Program-made: the position numbers and the translations under genes
Origin: Streptomyces alboflavus
GTDB taxonomy: Bacteria; Actinomycetota; Actinomycetes; Streptomycetales; Streptomycetaceae
DNA: 61,698 bases
Direction: 5' to 3'
NCBI RefSeq assembly: GCF_000716675.1
Contig: NZ_JNXT01000050.1
Location: 1 to 61,698, forward strand
Part shown: positions 50,588 to 59,631 of the stretch, in pieces
Layout: every line of letters starts with the position of its first letter
Numbering within the stretch: position 1 is the first letter of the stretch
The notes under the pieces: model-generated
Told to the model about the DNA's origin: nothing
Database searches by the model: none
Seen by the model: the letters and a program-made list of their open reading frames with translations, nothing else

Positions 50588-51409
50588 TCAACTCGCCGAT
50601 GACGCAGGGGCGGTGGGGACGCTCACATCGAAGTGCCGTGCCTTCGGAACTGCTTTCATGAGCCCGGCGAGCGCCTCGGCCTTTGCCCGGCCCTTGTCCC
50701 CGCTCCCCCACATCACCGTGCGGTCGTCGCGCAACCGCAGCGAGATGGAGTCGTACGAACGGACCTTGACGGTCCGGGTGTCCGCCGCGACCGCGCCGGG
50801 CAGGGCGGCGACCACACGGACGGCCTCGCGGCGCAGCCGGGCCGCGTCGAAGCGGCGCAGGCTCGCGGCGGCGCTGCCGGAGGGGTCCGTGGCCATTTCG
50901 AGGAGGGGGGTGCCCTTCGGTGCCTTCTCGACCGTGGCGAAACGAACACCCTTCGCGTCCACTTCGATGAACTTTCCGCCCTTTTCGATGAGCAGAACCG
51001 GCGTGCGCTCCGTCACTTTCAGTGCGATTCCATGGGGCCAGGAGCGGACGACATCAACCGAGTCAATTCGGGGCAATTTTCTCCGAAGCCGCTCTTCGAT
51101 GGCTCCGGAATCGACCGAAATCAGCGGTTCCCCGACCGGTACGCCCGCGATCTCGCGCACCTCGTGCGGCTTGAGGACCACCGTCCCGGACGTCGTCACC
51201 CGCTCCACCCGCAGCCACGGCGAGCCGTAGAACACCCAGGCGCCGCCCCCGGCGAGCACGGCGAGGACGAGCACCAGGACGATCAGGAGGCGCACCCGCG
51301 GTGCCCGCAGCGCCCGCGGAAGGCGCGGGCGGCGGGGGCGGGACGGGCGGGACGGGGCAGACCCGGCCCCCCGCCGTTCGGCGGTCGTCGGTCCGGCCCG
51401 TCCGGCCAC
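50588..51409 (-). CDS. ftsQ: Divisome protein FtsQ
   Basis: 273 residues from the GTG at 51409. A Pro/Arg-rich cytoplasmic N-terminus of about 40 residues, one membrane helix (VRLLIVLVLVLAVLAGGGAW), the POTRA domain (FYGSPWLRVERVTTSGTVVL, KPHEVREIAGVPVGEPLISV) and the beta domain (WPHGIALKVTERTPVLLIEK). Bridges cytoplasmic and outside divisome parts with FtsL/DivIC. Lies 16 bases after murG; a longer frame toward 51514 runs into murG and is rejected. Confidence 0.93.
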   Translation of the reverse strand: MAGRAGPTTAERRGAGSAPSRPSRPRRPRLPRALRAPRVRLLIVLVLVLAVLAGGGAWVFYGSPWLRVERVTTSGTVVLKPHEVREIAGVPVGEPLISVDSGAIEERLRRKLPRIDSVDVVRSWPHGIALKVTERTPVLLIEKGGKFIEVDAKGVRFATVEKAPKGTPLLEMATDPSGSAAASLRRFDAARLRREAVRVVAALPGAVAADTRTVKVRSYDSISLRLRDDRTVMWGSGDKGRAKAEALAGLMKAVPKARHFDVSVPTAPASSAS

Positions 51410-51425
51410 AGTCCCCTGCCTTCTC

Positions 51426-52520
51426 TCACGCGTTGCGGCGTGACGCAATCGCCTCGTACACCATGTTGACGAGGAGGTCGTCGGCGTCCCTGCGGCCGAA
51501 CTCCGATGCGGCACGGGACATCTCGTACAGCCGGTGCGGGTCGGCGAGCACGGGCAGGACGTTGCCCTGGACCCACTCGGGGGTGAGCTCCGCGTCGTCG
51601 ACCAGCAGGCCGCCGCCCGCCTTGACCACCGGCTGGGCGTTCAGCCGCTGTTCGCCGTTGCCGATGGGCAGCGGGACATAGGCGGCCGGCAGCCCGACGG
51701 CGGACAGCTCGGCGACGGTCATCGCGCCCGCGCGGCAGAGCATCATGTCGGCCGCGGCGTACGCGAGGTCCATCCGGTCCACGTACGGTACCGGGATGTA
51801 GGGGGGCATCCCGGGCATGTTCTCCACGTACGGCATTTCGTTCTTCGGGCCGACCGCGTGCAGGATCTGGATGCCCGCGCGCTGGAGGACCGGGGCGACC
51901 TGCTGGACGACCTCGTTCAGGCGCCGGGCGCCCTGCGAGCCGCCGGAGACGAGCAGCGTCGGCAGGTTCGGGTCGAGGTTGAAGGCCGCGCGGGCCTCCG
52001 GGCGGACCCGGGCCCGGTCGAGCAGCGCGATGGTGCGGCGCAGCGGGATGCCGATGTAGCGCGAGCCGCGCAGCTTGCTGTCGGGCGTGGAGACCGCGAC
52101 CCCGGAGGCGTACCGCGAGCCGATCTTGTTGGCGAGGCCGGGGCGCGCGTTGGCCTCGTGCACCACGATCGGCACACCCGCGCGCTTGGCCGCCAGATAG
52201 CCGGGCAGCGCCACATAGCCGCCGAAGCCCACCACGCAGTCGGCCTTGGTGCGCTCCAGGATCTGCTCGGCCGCCTTGATGGTGCCGCGCAGCCGCCCGG
52301 GCACGGTGATCAGCTCGGGGGTGGGCTTGCGCGGCAGCGGCACGGCGGGGATGAGGGCGAGTTCATAGCCCCGCTCGGGTACGAGTCGGGTCTCGAGGCC
52401 GCGCTCCGTGCCCAGGGCCGTGATCCCCACGGTCGGGTCCTGCCTGCGCAGGGCGTCCGCGAGGGCGAGCGCGGGCTCGATGTGGCCGGCGGTCCCCCCA
52501 CCGGCGAGTACGACATGCAC
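51426..52520 (-). CDS. murG: UDP-GlcNAc:lipid I transferase MurG
   Basis: 364 residues, GT-B glycosyltransferase at the inner membrane face that turns lipid I into lipid II. VVLAGGGTAGHIEPALALAD near the start, VGFGGYVALPGYLAAK, LLVSGGSQGARRLNEVV and the UDP-binding CRAGAMTVAELSAVGLPAAY are intact. ftsW is 6 bases upstream. Confidence 0.98.
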   Translation of the reverse strand: MHVVLAGGGTAGHIEPALALADALRRQDPTVGITALGTERGLETRLVPERGYELALIPAVPLPRKPTPELITVPGRLRGTIKAAEQILERTKADCVVGFGGYVALPGYLAAKRAGVPIVVHEANARPGLANKIGSRYASGVAVSTPDSKLRGSRYIGIPLRRTIALLDRARVRPEARAAFNLDPNLPTLLVSGGSQGARRLNEVVQQVAPVLQRAGIQILHAVGPKNEMPYVENMPGMPPYIPVPYVDRMDLAYAAADMMLCRAGAMTVAELSAVGLPAAYVPLPIGNGEQRLNAQPVVKAGGGLLVDDAELTPEWVQGNVLPVLADPHRLYEMSRAASEFGRRDADDLLVNMVYEAIASRRNA

Positions 52521-52526
52521 CGAAAT

Positions 52527-53909
52527 TCACCGCTCTCCGGACGAACGCGCCTTGACGCGCCGTCGCATCGTGTTCCATCTCACCCGAGGCTGCCGCATGG
52601 CCAGGGCCGCCTTCGCCGCGGGGTCCTCACGCGCGAAGGCGATCAGGAGTCCCACGGCGAACATGGTCGGCAGCAGGGCTGAGCCTCCGTAGGAGAACAG
52701 CGGAAGCGGGACACCGGCGATCGGCAGCAGACCGAGCACCGCACCGACGTTGATCACGGCCTGGGCCGTGATCCAGGTGGTCACGCCTCCCGCTGCGTAC
52801 CTCACGAAGGGGTCCTCCGTGCGTCCGGCCACGCGGATACCCGCATAGCCTAGAGCCGCGAACAGGGCGAGCACCGACAGCGTCCCCGCAAGACCGAGTT
52901 CCTCCCCGGTGATGGCGAAGATGAAGTCGGTGTGCGGTTCGGGCAGTTGACCCCATTTTTCCACACTCGCGCCGAGGCCGGAACCGAAGAATCCGCCGGA
53001 GGCCAGGGCGTAGATGCCGTGTACGGCCTGCCAGCACTGGTCGCCGGGTCCGGGGTCGGTCGCGCCGATGCAGGCGAGCCGGGCCATCCGGTTCGGGCTG
53101 GTCTTGATGAGGATCACACCGAGGACGGCCGCGATGCTCAGGACCCCCGCGAACAGCCGGGTCGGGGCGCCCGCGAGCCAGAGCAGGCCGAACAGGATCG
53201 CGGTGAGGATGATGGCCGTGCCCATGTCGCCGCCCAGCATGATCAGGCCGAGCAGCATGAAGGTGACGGGGACCAGCGGCACCAGCATGTGCTTCCACTG
53301 GGTGAGCAGCCGCTTGTCCTGTTTGCGGGCCAGCAGGTCCGCGCCCCAGAGCACAAGGGCGAGCTTGCCGAACTCACTGGGCTGGAGCTGGAAAGGGCCC
53401 CCCAAATAGATCCAGTTCTGATTGCCGTTGACGCTGCGCCCTATCCCGGGGATCTGGACCAGGACCATCAGGAAGACGGATGCGGCGAGGATCGGGTACG
53501 ACAGCGCCCGGTGCAGCTTGACCGGCATCCGCATGGCGATCAGCAGCAGGGCGGAACCGAGGACCGCGGCGACGAACTGCTTGCGGAAGAAGTAGGAGGC
53601 GGGCAGGTTCAGCTGCAGCGCCTGGATCATCGACGCGGAGTAGACCATCACCAGGCCGAGCGCCGTGATCAGCAGGCTGCTGCCGAGGATCAGGTAGTAC
53701 GCGGTCAGCGGCCGGTCCCAGGCCTTGCGGGCCCGGTCGTAGAGCCGCCGCAGCGCACTCTCGCGGGCCACCGGCGTGGCCCGCGGCCGCACCGGTCGCT
53801 TCGGGGTGCGCGGGGTGCGCACGGAGGCGCGCCCGGCCATCAGCGGCACCCCGCGCCCGCGCGGGCGCTTCCCCCGCCGGCGCGCGGCCGGCCACGAAAC
53901 CCCCGCCAC
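52527..53909 (-). CDS. ftsW: SEDS glycosyltransferase FtsW
   Basis: 460 residues; a basic cytoplasmic N-terminus of about 75 residues, then about ten membrane segments. SEDS marks are MVYSASMIQALQLN, WIYLGGPFQLQPSEFGKLAL (with the key Glu/Asp region) and GEELGLAGTLSVLALFAALG. Polymerises septal glycan with FtsI. Start GTG at 53909; an internal ATG at 53840 gives 437 residues and is possible. Confidence 0.95.
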   Translation of the reverse strand: MAGVSWPAARRRGKRPRGRGVPLMAGRASVRTPRTPKRPVRPRATPVARESALRRLYDRARKAWDRPLTAYYLILGSSLLITALGLVMVYSASMIQALQLNLPASYFFRKQFVAAVLGSALLLIAMRMPVKLHRALSYPILAASVFLMVLVQIPGIGRSVNGNQNWIYLGGPFQLQPSEFGKLALVLWGADLLARKQDKRLLTQWKHMLVPLVPVTFMLLGLIMLGGDMGTAIILTAILFGLLWLAGAPTRLFAGVLSIAAVLGVILIKTSPNRMARLACIGATDPGPGDQCWQAVHGIYALASGGFFGSGLGASVEKWGQLPEPHTDFIFAITGEELGLAGTLSVLALFAALGYAGIRVAGRTEDPFVRYAAGGVTTWITAQAVINVGAVLGLLPIAGVPLPLFSYGGSALLPTMFAVGLLIAFAREDPAAKAALAMRQPRVRWNTMRRRVKARSSGER

Positions 53910-53981
53910 GACGGCGTTCCCACGGCTGCCACGTGCCCTCCTTCGGGTGCCGGGCGCCCCCGGACCACGCTGGGCCCGCCG

Positions 53982-55394
53982 TCAGGCGCTCGCGCCGAGT
54001 TCGCGGACGGCTGCCGCGAACGCGTCACCACGCTTGTTGTAGTTGGTGAACATGTCCATCGACGCACACGCGGGCGCCATCAGGACGGTGTCCCCCGGCC
54101 GCGCGAGCCGCGCGGCCTGCCGTACGGCCTCGGACATCGCCCCAGTGTCCGTCCGGTCGAGGTCCACGACGGGTACTTCCGGCGCGTGTCGCGCGAGCGC
54201 TTCGCGGATCAGCGCGCGGTCGGCGCCGATCAGGACGACCCCCCGCAGCCGCCCCGCCGCGCCCGCGACCAGCTCGTCGAAGGTGGCGCCCTTGGCGAGG
54301 CCACCGGCGATCCAGACGATCGACTCGTACGCCGCCAACGACGCCTGCGTGGCGTGGGTGTTGGTGGCCTTGGAGTCGTCGATGTAGGCGACGCCGTCGA
54401 CGTCGGCCACGTGCTCGATGCGGTGGGCGTCCGGCCGGAAGGCGCGCAGGCCCTCACGGACCGCCGTGGCGGGCACGCCGTAGGCACGCGCGAGGCCGGC
54501 GGCGGCCAGGGCGTTGGCGATGTTGTGCGGCGCGGGCGGGCGCACGTCGGAGACCTCTGCGAGCTCCTGGGCCTGCTTCTGGCGGTCCGGCACGAAGGCA
54601 CGGTCGACCAGGATGCCGTCCACGACGCCCAGTTGCGAGGGGGCGGGCGCGGCCAGCGTGAAACCGATGGCGCGGCAGCCCTCCTCGACGTCGGCCTCGC
54701 GGACCAGGTCCTCCGTGGCCTTGTCGGCGACGTTGTAGACGCAGGCGACCTGGTTGCCCTCGTAGATGCGGCCCTTGTCGGCGGCGTACGCCTCCATGGA
54801 GCCGTGCCAGTCGAGGTGGTCGGGCGCCAGGTTCAGGACGGCCGCCGAGTGGGCGCGCAGGGAGGGCGCCCAGTGCAGCTGGTAGGAGGACAGCTCGACG
54901 GCGAGGACGTCGTACGCGTCGTCGCCCTCCAGGACCACGTCCACGATGGGCGTGCCGATGTTGCCGACGGCCGCCGTGCGCAGACCGGCCGCGGCCAGGA
55001 TCGACGCGAGCATCTGCGTGGTCGTGGTCTTGCCGTTGGTGCCGGTGATGGCGAGCCAGGGCGCGGCGTCGGGGCCGCGCAGGCGCCAGGCGATCTCGAC
55101 GTCGCCGACGACGTCGACACCCGCCTCGGCGGCGGCCGTGAACAGCGGCGACGAGGGCTTCCAGCCGGGCGAGGTGACGACGAGGTCGGTGCCCTCGGGG
55201 AGCGTCTCGGCGTCCCCGAGGCGTACGGAGATGCCGGTTCCGGCGAGTTCCGCGGCGCGTGTCCGCTGGGCGTCCCCGTCGCCGCCGTCCACGACCGTCA
55301 CCACCGCGCCGAGGCCCGCGAGCGCGCGGGCGGCGCTGAGGCCGCTCACGCCGAGCCCGGCGACGGTGACGTTCCTGCCCTGCCAGCTGGTCAC
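53982..55394 (-). CDS. murD: UDP-MurNAc-Ala-D-Glu ligase MurD
   Basis: 470 residues from the GTG overlapping the mraY stop (GTGA). Rossmann-like N-terminus VTVAGLGVSGLSAARALAGL, P-loop AITGTNGKTTTTQM (about 119-132), LAPDHLDWHGS, and YIDDSKATNTHATQ with the ligase Lys/Asn. Adds D-glutamate to UDP-MurNAc-L-Ala. Cytoplasmic; intact. Confidence 0.98.
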   Translation of the reverse strand: MTSWQGRNVTVAGLGVSGLSAARALAGLGAVVTVVDGGDGDAQRTRAAELAGTGISVRLGDAETLPEGTDLVVTSPGWKPSSPLFTAAAEAGVDVVGDVEIAWRLRGPDAAPWLAITGTNGKTTTTQMLASILAAAGLRTAAVGNIGTPIVDVVLEGDDAYDVLAVELSSYQLHWAPSLRAHSAAVLNLAPDHLDWHGSMEAYAADKGRIYEGNQVACVYNVADKATEDLVREADVEEGCRAIGFTLAAPAPSQLGVVDGILVDRAFVPDRQKQAQELAEVSDVRPPAPHNIANALAAAGLARAYGVPATAVREGLRAFRPDAHRIEHVADVDGVAYIDDSKATNTHATQASLAAYESIVWIAGGLAKGATFDELVAGAAGRLRGVVLIGADRALIREALARHAPEVPVVDLDRTDTGAMSEAVRQAARLARPGDTVLMAPACASMDMFTNYNKRGDAFAAAVRELGASA

Positions 55395-56461
55395 TTGGTG
55401 GCCGCCCACCCTGCGTAGAAGAGTCCGAGTCCGACGATCACGCACATGCCCTGGATGATCCAGAAGCGGACCACCACAAGGACTTCGGACCACCCCTTGA
55501 GTTCGAAGTGGTGCTGGAGTGGCGCCATCCGGAAGACGCGTTTGCCGGTGAGGCGGAAGGAGCCGACCTGGATGACCACGGACATGGTGATAAGGACGAA
55601 GAGGCCGCCGAGGAGCGCGAGGAGCAGCTCCGTGCGGGAGCAGATCGCGAGTCCGGCGAGCGCGCCGCCGAGGGCCAGCGAGCCGGTGTCACCCATGAAG
55701 ATCTTCGCGGGCGAGGTGTTCCACCACAGGAAGCCGAAGCAGGCGCCCATCAGCGCGGAGGCCACGACCGCCAGGTCGAGTGGGTCTCTGACCTCGAAAC
55801 ACGCCTCGGGGTTGGTGAGGGTGTTGGCGTTGGCGCAGGACTCCTGGTACTGCCAGACGCCGATGAAGGTGTAGGCGCCGAAGACCATCACGGAGGCGCC
55901 GGTGGCGAGACCGTCGAGGCCGTCGGTGAGGTTCACGCCGTTCGACATGGCGAGGATCATGAACAGCGCCCAGACCACGAACAGGACCGGGCCGATCGAC
56001 CAGCCGAAGTCCGTGACGAACGACAGCTTGGTGGAGGCCGGGGTCTGGTTGCGGTTGTCGGGCCAGTTCAGCGCGAGCACGGCGAAGCCGATGCCGACGA
56101 TCAGCTGGCCCGCCATCTTGGCCTTGGCGCGCAGACCGAGCGAGCGCTGCTTGACGATCTTGATGTAGTCGTCGAGGAAGCCGACCAGGCCCATGCCCGC
56201 CATCAGGAAGAGCACCAGCAGGCCGGAGAGCGTGAACTCCCCGCCGGTGATGAACTTCGTCATGAAGTACGCGATGAGCGTGGCCAGGATGAAGGCGATG
56301 CCACCCATCGTCGGCGTACCGCGCTTGCTGTGGTGCTCGCGCGGGCCGTCGTCCCGGATGAACTGGCCGTAGCCCTTGCGGGCCAGGAGCTTGATCAGCA
56401 GGGGCGTACCGACCAGGGTCAGGAAGAGCCCGATCACACCCGCGAAGAGGATCTGCCTCAT
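55391..56461 (-). CDS. mraY: Phospho-MurNAc-pentapeptide transferase MraY
   Basis: 356 residues with about ten membrane helices. Active-site marks: REHHSKRGTPTMGG, GFLDDYIKIVKQRSLGL with the Asp pair, NLTDGLDGLATGAS and GDTGSLALGGALAG. Transfers phospho-MurNAc-pentapeptide to undecaprenyl phosphate, forming lipid I. ATG overlaps the murF stop as ATGA. Confidence 0.98.
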   Translation of the reverse strand: MRQILFAGVIGLFLTLVGTPLLIKLLARKGYGQFIRDDGPREHHSKRGTPTMGGIAFILATLIAYFMTKFITGGEFTLSGLLVLFLMAGMGLVGFLDDYIKIVKQRSLGLRAKAKMAGQLIVGIGFAVLALNWPDNRNQTPASTKLSFVTDFGWSIGPVLFVVWALFMILAMSNGVNLTDGLDGLATGASVMVFGAYTFIGVWQYQESCANANTLTNPEACFEVRDPLDLAVVASALMGACFGFLWWNTSPAKIFMGDTGSLALGGALAGLAICSRTELLLALLGGLFVLITMSVVIQVGSFRLTGKRVFRMAPLQHHFELKGWSEVLVVVRFWIIQGMCVIVGLGLFYAGWAATK

Positions 56462-57888
56462 CGGCCGGCGACCTGCCCCTCCGAAGAAACGGCGGCGTCA
56501 TCGAGCAGGGCCAGGGCGACCCGCTCGAGACCCACCGATCTGGACGCCTTCACCAGCACGACGTCTCCTGGGCGCAGCTCGCTGCGCAGCAGGTCGATCG
56601 CCGCCTGTGCGTCGGACACGTGCACCGACTCCTCACCCCACGAACCCTCGTTGTATGCGCCCAGTTGGAGCCAGGACGCTTCCCTGCCCCCGACTGCCAC
56701 GAGCTTGTTCACGTTCAGCCGGACGGCAAGGCGTCCGACCGCGTCGTGCTCGGCGAGCCCGTCGTCACCGAGCTCGGCCATGTGACCGAGCACCGCCCAC
56801 GTGCGCCCGCCCTCGGCCTGCGCGGCTCTGCCCATGGCCGCGAGCGCGCGCAGGGCGGCTCGCATGGACTCGGGGTTCGCGTTGTAGGCGTCGTTGACGA
56901 CCGTCACGCCGTCCGGGCGCTCGGTGACCTCCATCCGCCAGCGGGACAGCGTGCCCGCCTCGGAGAGCGCGAGGGCGATCTCGTCCACGGACATGCCCAG
57001 CTCATGGGCGACGGCGGCCGCGGCGAGCGCGTTCGACACGTGGTGCTCACCGTACAGGCGCAGCCGCACGTCGCTGCACCCGGTGGGTGTGGTGAGCGTG
57101 AAGGCGGGCTGTCCGTTCTCGGTGAGCCGGACATTCTCGGCACGTACGTCGGCGTCGGCGGCCTCTCCGAAGAGCAGCACACGGGCCTTCGTGCGGGAGG
57201 CCATCGCGCGTACGAGGGGGTCGTCGGCGTTGAGGATCGCGGCGCCGTCGGCCGGGAGTGCCTCGACCAGCTCGCCCTTTGCTTGCGCGATCTGTTCGCG
57301 GCCGCCGAACTCGCCGATGTGGGCGGTGCCGACGTTCAGGACGAGGCCGATCCGCGGCGGCGTCAGCCCGGTGAGGTACCGGATGTGGCCGATGCCGCGG
57401 GCGCCCATCTCCAGGACGAGGAACTTCGTCTCGTCGGTGGCGCTCAGCGCGGTCAGCGGCAGGCCGATCTCGTTGTTGAACGATCCCGGCGTCCACACGG
57501 TGGGCGCCTTGCGGCCGATGACCTGGGCGATCAGATCCTTGGTGCTGGTCTTGCCCGCGGAGCCGGTGAGGGCGACGAGGGTGGCGCCGAGCCGGGCGAC
57601 GACGTGCCGGGCGAGGGCGCCGAGCGCCGTCTGCACGTCGTCGACGACGATGGCGGGCACCCCGCACGGCCGGGTGCCGAGCACGGCGACCGCGCCCGCC
57701 GCCACGACCTGGTCGGCGTAGTCGTGCCCGTCGACGCGCTCGCCCACGAAGGCGGCGAACAGGCCGCCGGGCTCCACCTCACGGGAGTCCCGGACGACCG
57801 GTGCGGTCACCTGGACCTGCGGATCCGGTATGTCGTACGTCTGCCCGCCGACGACGGTGGCGATCTCGGCGAGGGAGAGGGCGATCAC
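56458..57888 (-). CDS. murF: UDP-MurNAc-tripeptide D-Ala-D-Ala ligase MurF
   Basis: 476 residues; GTG at 57888, 4 bases after the murE stop. P-loop LTGSAGKTSTKDLIAQVIG (about 111-129), VLEMGARGIGHI, ILNADDPLV, and NDAYNANPESMRAAL with family-typical Asn and Asp. Adds D-Ala-D-Ala to complete the pentapeptide. Cytoplasmic and intact. Confidence 0.98.
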   Translation of the reverse strand: MIALSLAEIATVVGGQTYDIPDPQVQVTAPVVRDSREVEPGGLFAAFVGERVDGHDYADQVVAAGAVAVLGTRPCGVPAIVVDDVQTALGALARHVVARLGATLVALTGSAGKTSTKDLIAQVIGRKAPTVWTPGSFNNEIGLPLTALSATDETKFLVLEMGARGIGHIRYLTGLTPPRIGLVLNVGTAHIGEFGGREQIAQAKGELVEALPADGAAILNADDPLVRAMASRTKARVLLFGEAADADVRAENVRLTENGQPAFTLTTPTGCSDVRLRLYGEHHVSNALAAAAVAHELGMSVDEIALALSEAGTLSRWRMEVTERPDGVTVVNDAYNANPESMRAALRALAAMGRAAQAEGGRTWAVLGHMAELGDDGLAEHDAVGRLAVRLNVNKLVAVGGREASWLQLGAYNEGSWGEESVHVSDAQAAIDLLRSELRPGDVVLVKASRSVGLERVALALLDDAAVSSEGQVAGR

Positions 57889-57892
57889 AACT

Positions 57893-59605
57893 TCATCCCT
57901 GGGTTTGCTCGATAGCTTCGCGAAGCACCAGGCGGTCGTCGAAGGGACGGACCACCCCGGCGATGTCCTGGCCCTGTTCGTGTCCCTTGCCCGCGACCAG
58001 GACGGTGTCCCCGGGCTCGGCGCGGGCGACGGCCGCGCGGATGGCGGCGGCGCGGTCCTCGAAGACGGCGACGTCACCGCGCTCGTGGGCGGGCACCTCG
58101 GCGGCGCCCGCGAGCATCGTCGCGAGGATGGCGAGGGGGTCCTCGCCGCGGGGGTTGTCGGAGGTCAGTACGGCGGAGTCGGCGAGCCGGGCCGCGGCCG
58201 CGCCCATCGGCCTGCGCTTGGTCTGGTCGCGGTCGCCGCCGCAGCCCAGCACGATGTGCAGCTTGCCCTCGGTGACCTTGCGCAGCGCGCGCAGGACCGA
58301 TTCGACGGCGTCCGTCTTGTGGGCGTAGTCCACGACGGCGAGGTAGGACTGGCCCGCGTCGACGCGCTCCAGGCGGCCGGGGACGCCCGGCACGGCCGCG
58401 ACGCCGTCGGCGGCCTGCTGCGGGTCGATCCCGGCGACGGCGAGCGACACGATCGCGGCGAGGGTGTTGGCGACGTTGAAGGGCCCGGCGAGCGGCGAGC
58501 GGGCGGCGATCCGCTCGCCCTTGGGGCCGACGGCTGTGAACGTGGAGTCAAGCGGCCCAACTTCGACGTCCTCGGCGCGCCAGTCGGCGTCCGGGTGGCC
58601 CTCGGCGGAGAAGCTGGTGACGGGCACCTCGGACTCGGTGATCAGGCGGCGGCCGTACTCGTCGTCGAGGTTGACCACGCCGAGCCGAGCGCGCCGTTTG
58701 GTGAACAGCTGCGCCTTGGCCCGGAAGTAGTCCTCCATGTCGGAGTGGAACTCCATGTGCTCCGGGCTCAGGTTGTTGAAGACGGCGACGTCGAAGACGC
58801 AGCCGTCGACCCGGCCGAGCACCAGCGCGTGGCTGGAGACCTCCATGGCGACCGCCTCGACGCCGCGCTCGCGCATCACGGCGAACAGCGCCTGCAGGTC
58901 GGTGGCTTCGGGCGTGGTCCGCTCGGACTTGATGCGCTCCTCGCCGATGCGCATCTCGACGGTGCCGATGAGCCCGGTGGCGCGGACGGCCTTCAGACCG
59001 CCCTCGATGAGGTACGCCGTGGTGGTCTTGCCCGACGTGCCGGTGATGCCGATCTGCAGCAGGTCGCGGCCCGGGTGGCCGTACACCGTCGCGGCCAGCT
59101 CGCCCATGCCGCCGCGCGGGTCGGCGACGACGAGCACCGGAAGTCCCGTGGCGGCGGCGCGGTCGGCGCCGGTCGGGTCGGTGAGGATCGCGGCGGCGCC
59201 GAGGTCGGCGGCCTGGGCCACGAAGTCGGCGCCGTGCATGCGGGCGCCGGGCAGGGCCGCGTAGATGTCGCCGGGGCGCACCGCGCGCGAGTCGTGGGTG
59301 ATCCCGGTGACGGCGGCGTCCGTGCCCGGGGCCGCGGCCCCCAGCTGATCGGCGAGCTCCGCGAGGGGGGTGGCGGAGACCTGGGTCGGCCTCGGCGGTC
59401 CCGGGTAGGTCACGGGAGCGTCCTTCTGGGTGGTTTGGGACTGATCAGCGTGTGGCACGGCGGTGAGCGTACCGGGCGCACCCCCGTTGGGGCCAAAAGG
59501 CAGGGGGCCACGCGCGGTGCGGTCGGTCGGGGGCGGCGGCGGCCCGGGGGTGGCGGCGCGGTGTGTCGCGGGCCGGTTCCCCGGGTCCGGGGTGATGGTC
59601 GTCAC
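57893..59605 (-). CDS. murE: UDP-MurNAc-dipeptide DAP ligase MurE
   Basis: 570 residues from the GTG at 59605 (AGGAA 6 bases upstream). P-loop IGITGTSGKTTTAYLIEGGL (around 190-210), TTPEATDLQALF, KGHEQGQD and the amino-acid selecting DNPRGEDP, which marks a diaminopimelate enzyme, here expected to use LL-DAP as in Streptomyces. The first about 80 residues are Pro/Thr-rich, unlike compact MurE proteins; a GTG at 59413 with AGAAGGA 7 bases upstream would give 506 residues, so two starts are possible. murF follows after 4 bases. Confidence 0.95.
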   Translation of the reverse strand: MTTITPDPGNRPATHRAATPGPPPPPTDRTARGPLPFGPNGGAPGTLTAVPHADQSQTTQKDAPVTYPGPPRPTQVSATPLAELADQLGAAAPGTDAAVTGITHDSRAVRPGDIYAALPGARMHGADFVAQAADLGAAAILTDPTGADRAAATGLPVLVVADPRGGMGELAATVYGHPGRDLLQIGITGTSGKTTTAYLIEGGLKAVRATGLIGTVEMRIGEERIKSERTTPEATDLQALFAVMRERGVEAVAMEVSSHALVLGRVDGCVFDVAVFNNLSPEHMEFHSDMEDYFRAKAQLFTKRRARLGVVNLDDEYGRRLITESEVPVTSFSAEGHPDADWRAEDVEVGPLDSTFTAVGPKGERIAARSPLAGPFNVANTLAAIVSLAVAGIDPQQAADGVAAVPGVPGRLERVDAGQSYLAVVDYAHKTDAVESVLRALRKVTEGKLHIVLGCGGDRDQTKRRPMGAAAARLADSAVLTSDNPRGEDPLAILATMLAGAAEVPAHERGDVAVFEDRAAAIRAAVARAEPGDTVLVAGKGHEQGQDIAGVVRPFDDRLVLREAIEQTQG

Positions 59606-59631
59606 GGGCTGTTCCTGTCCGGGTGCGCGTC

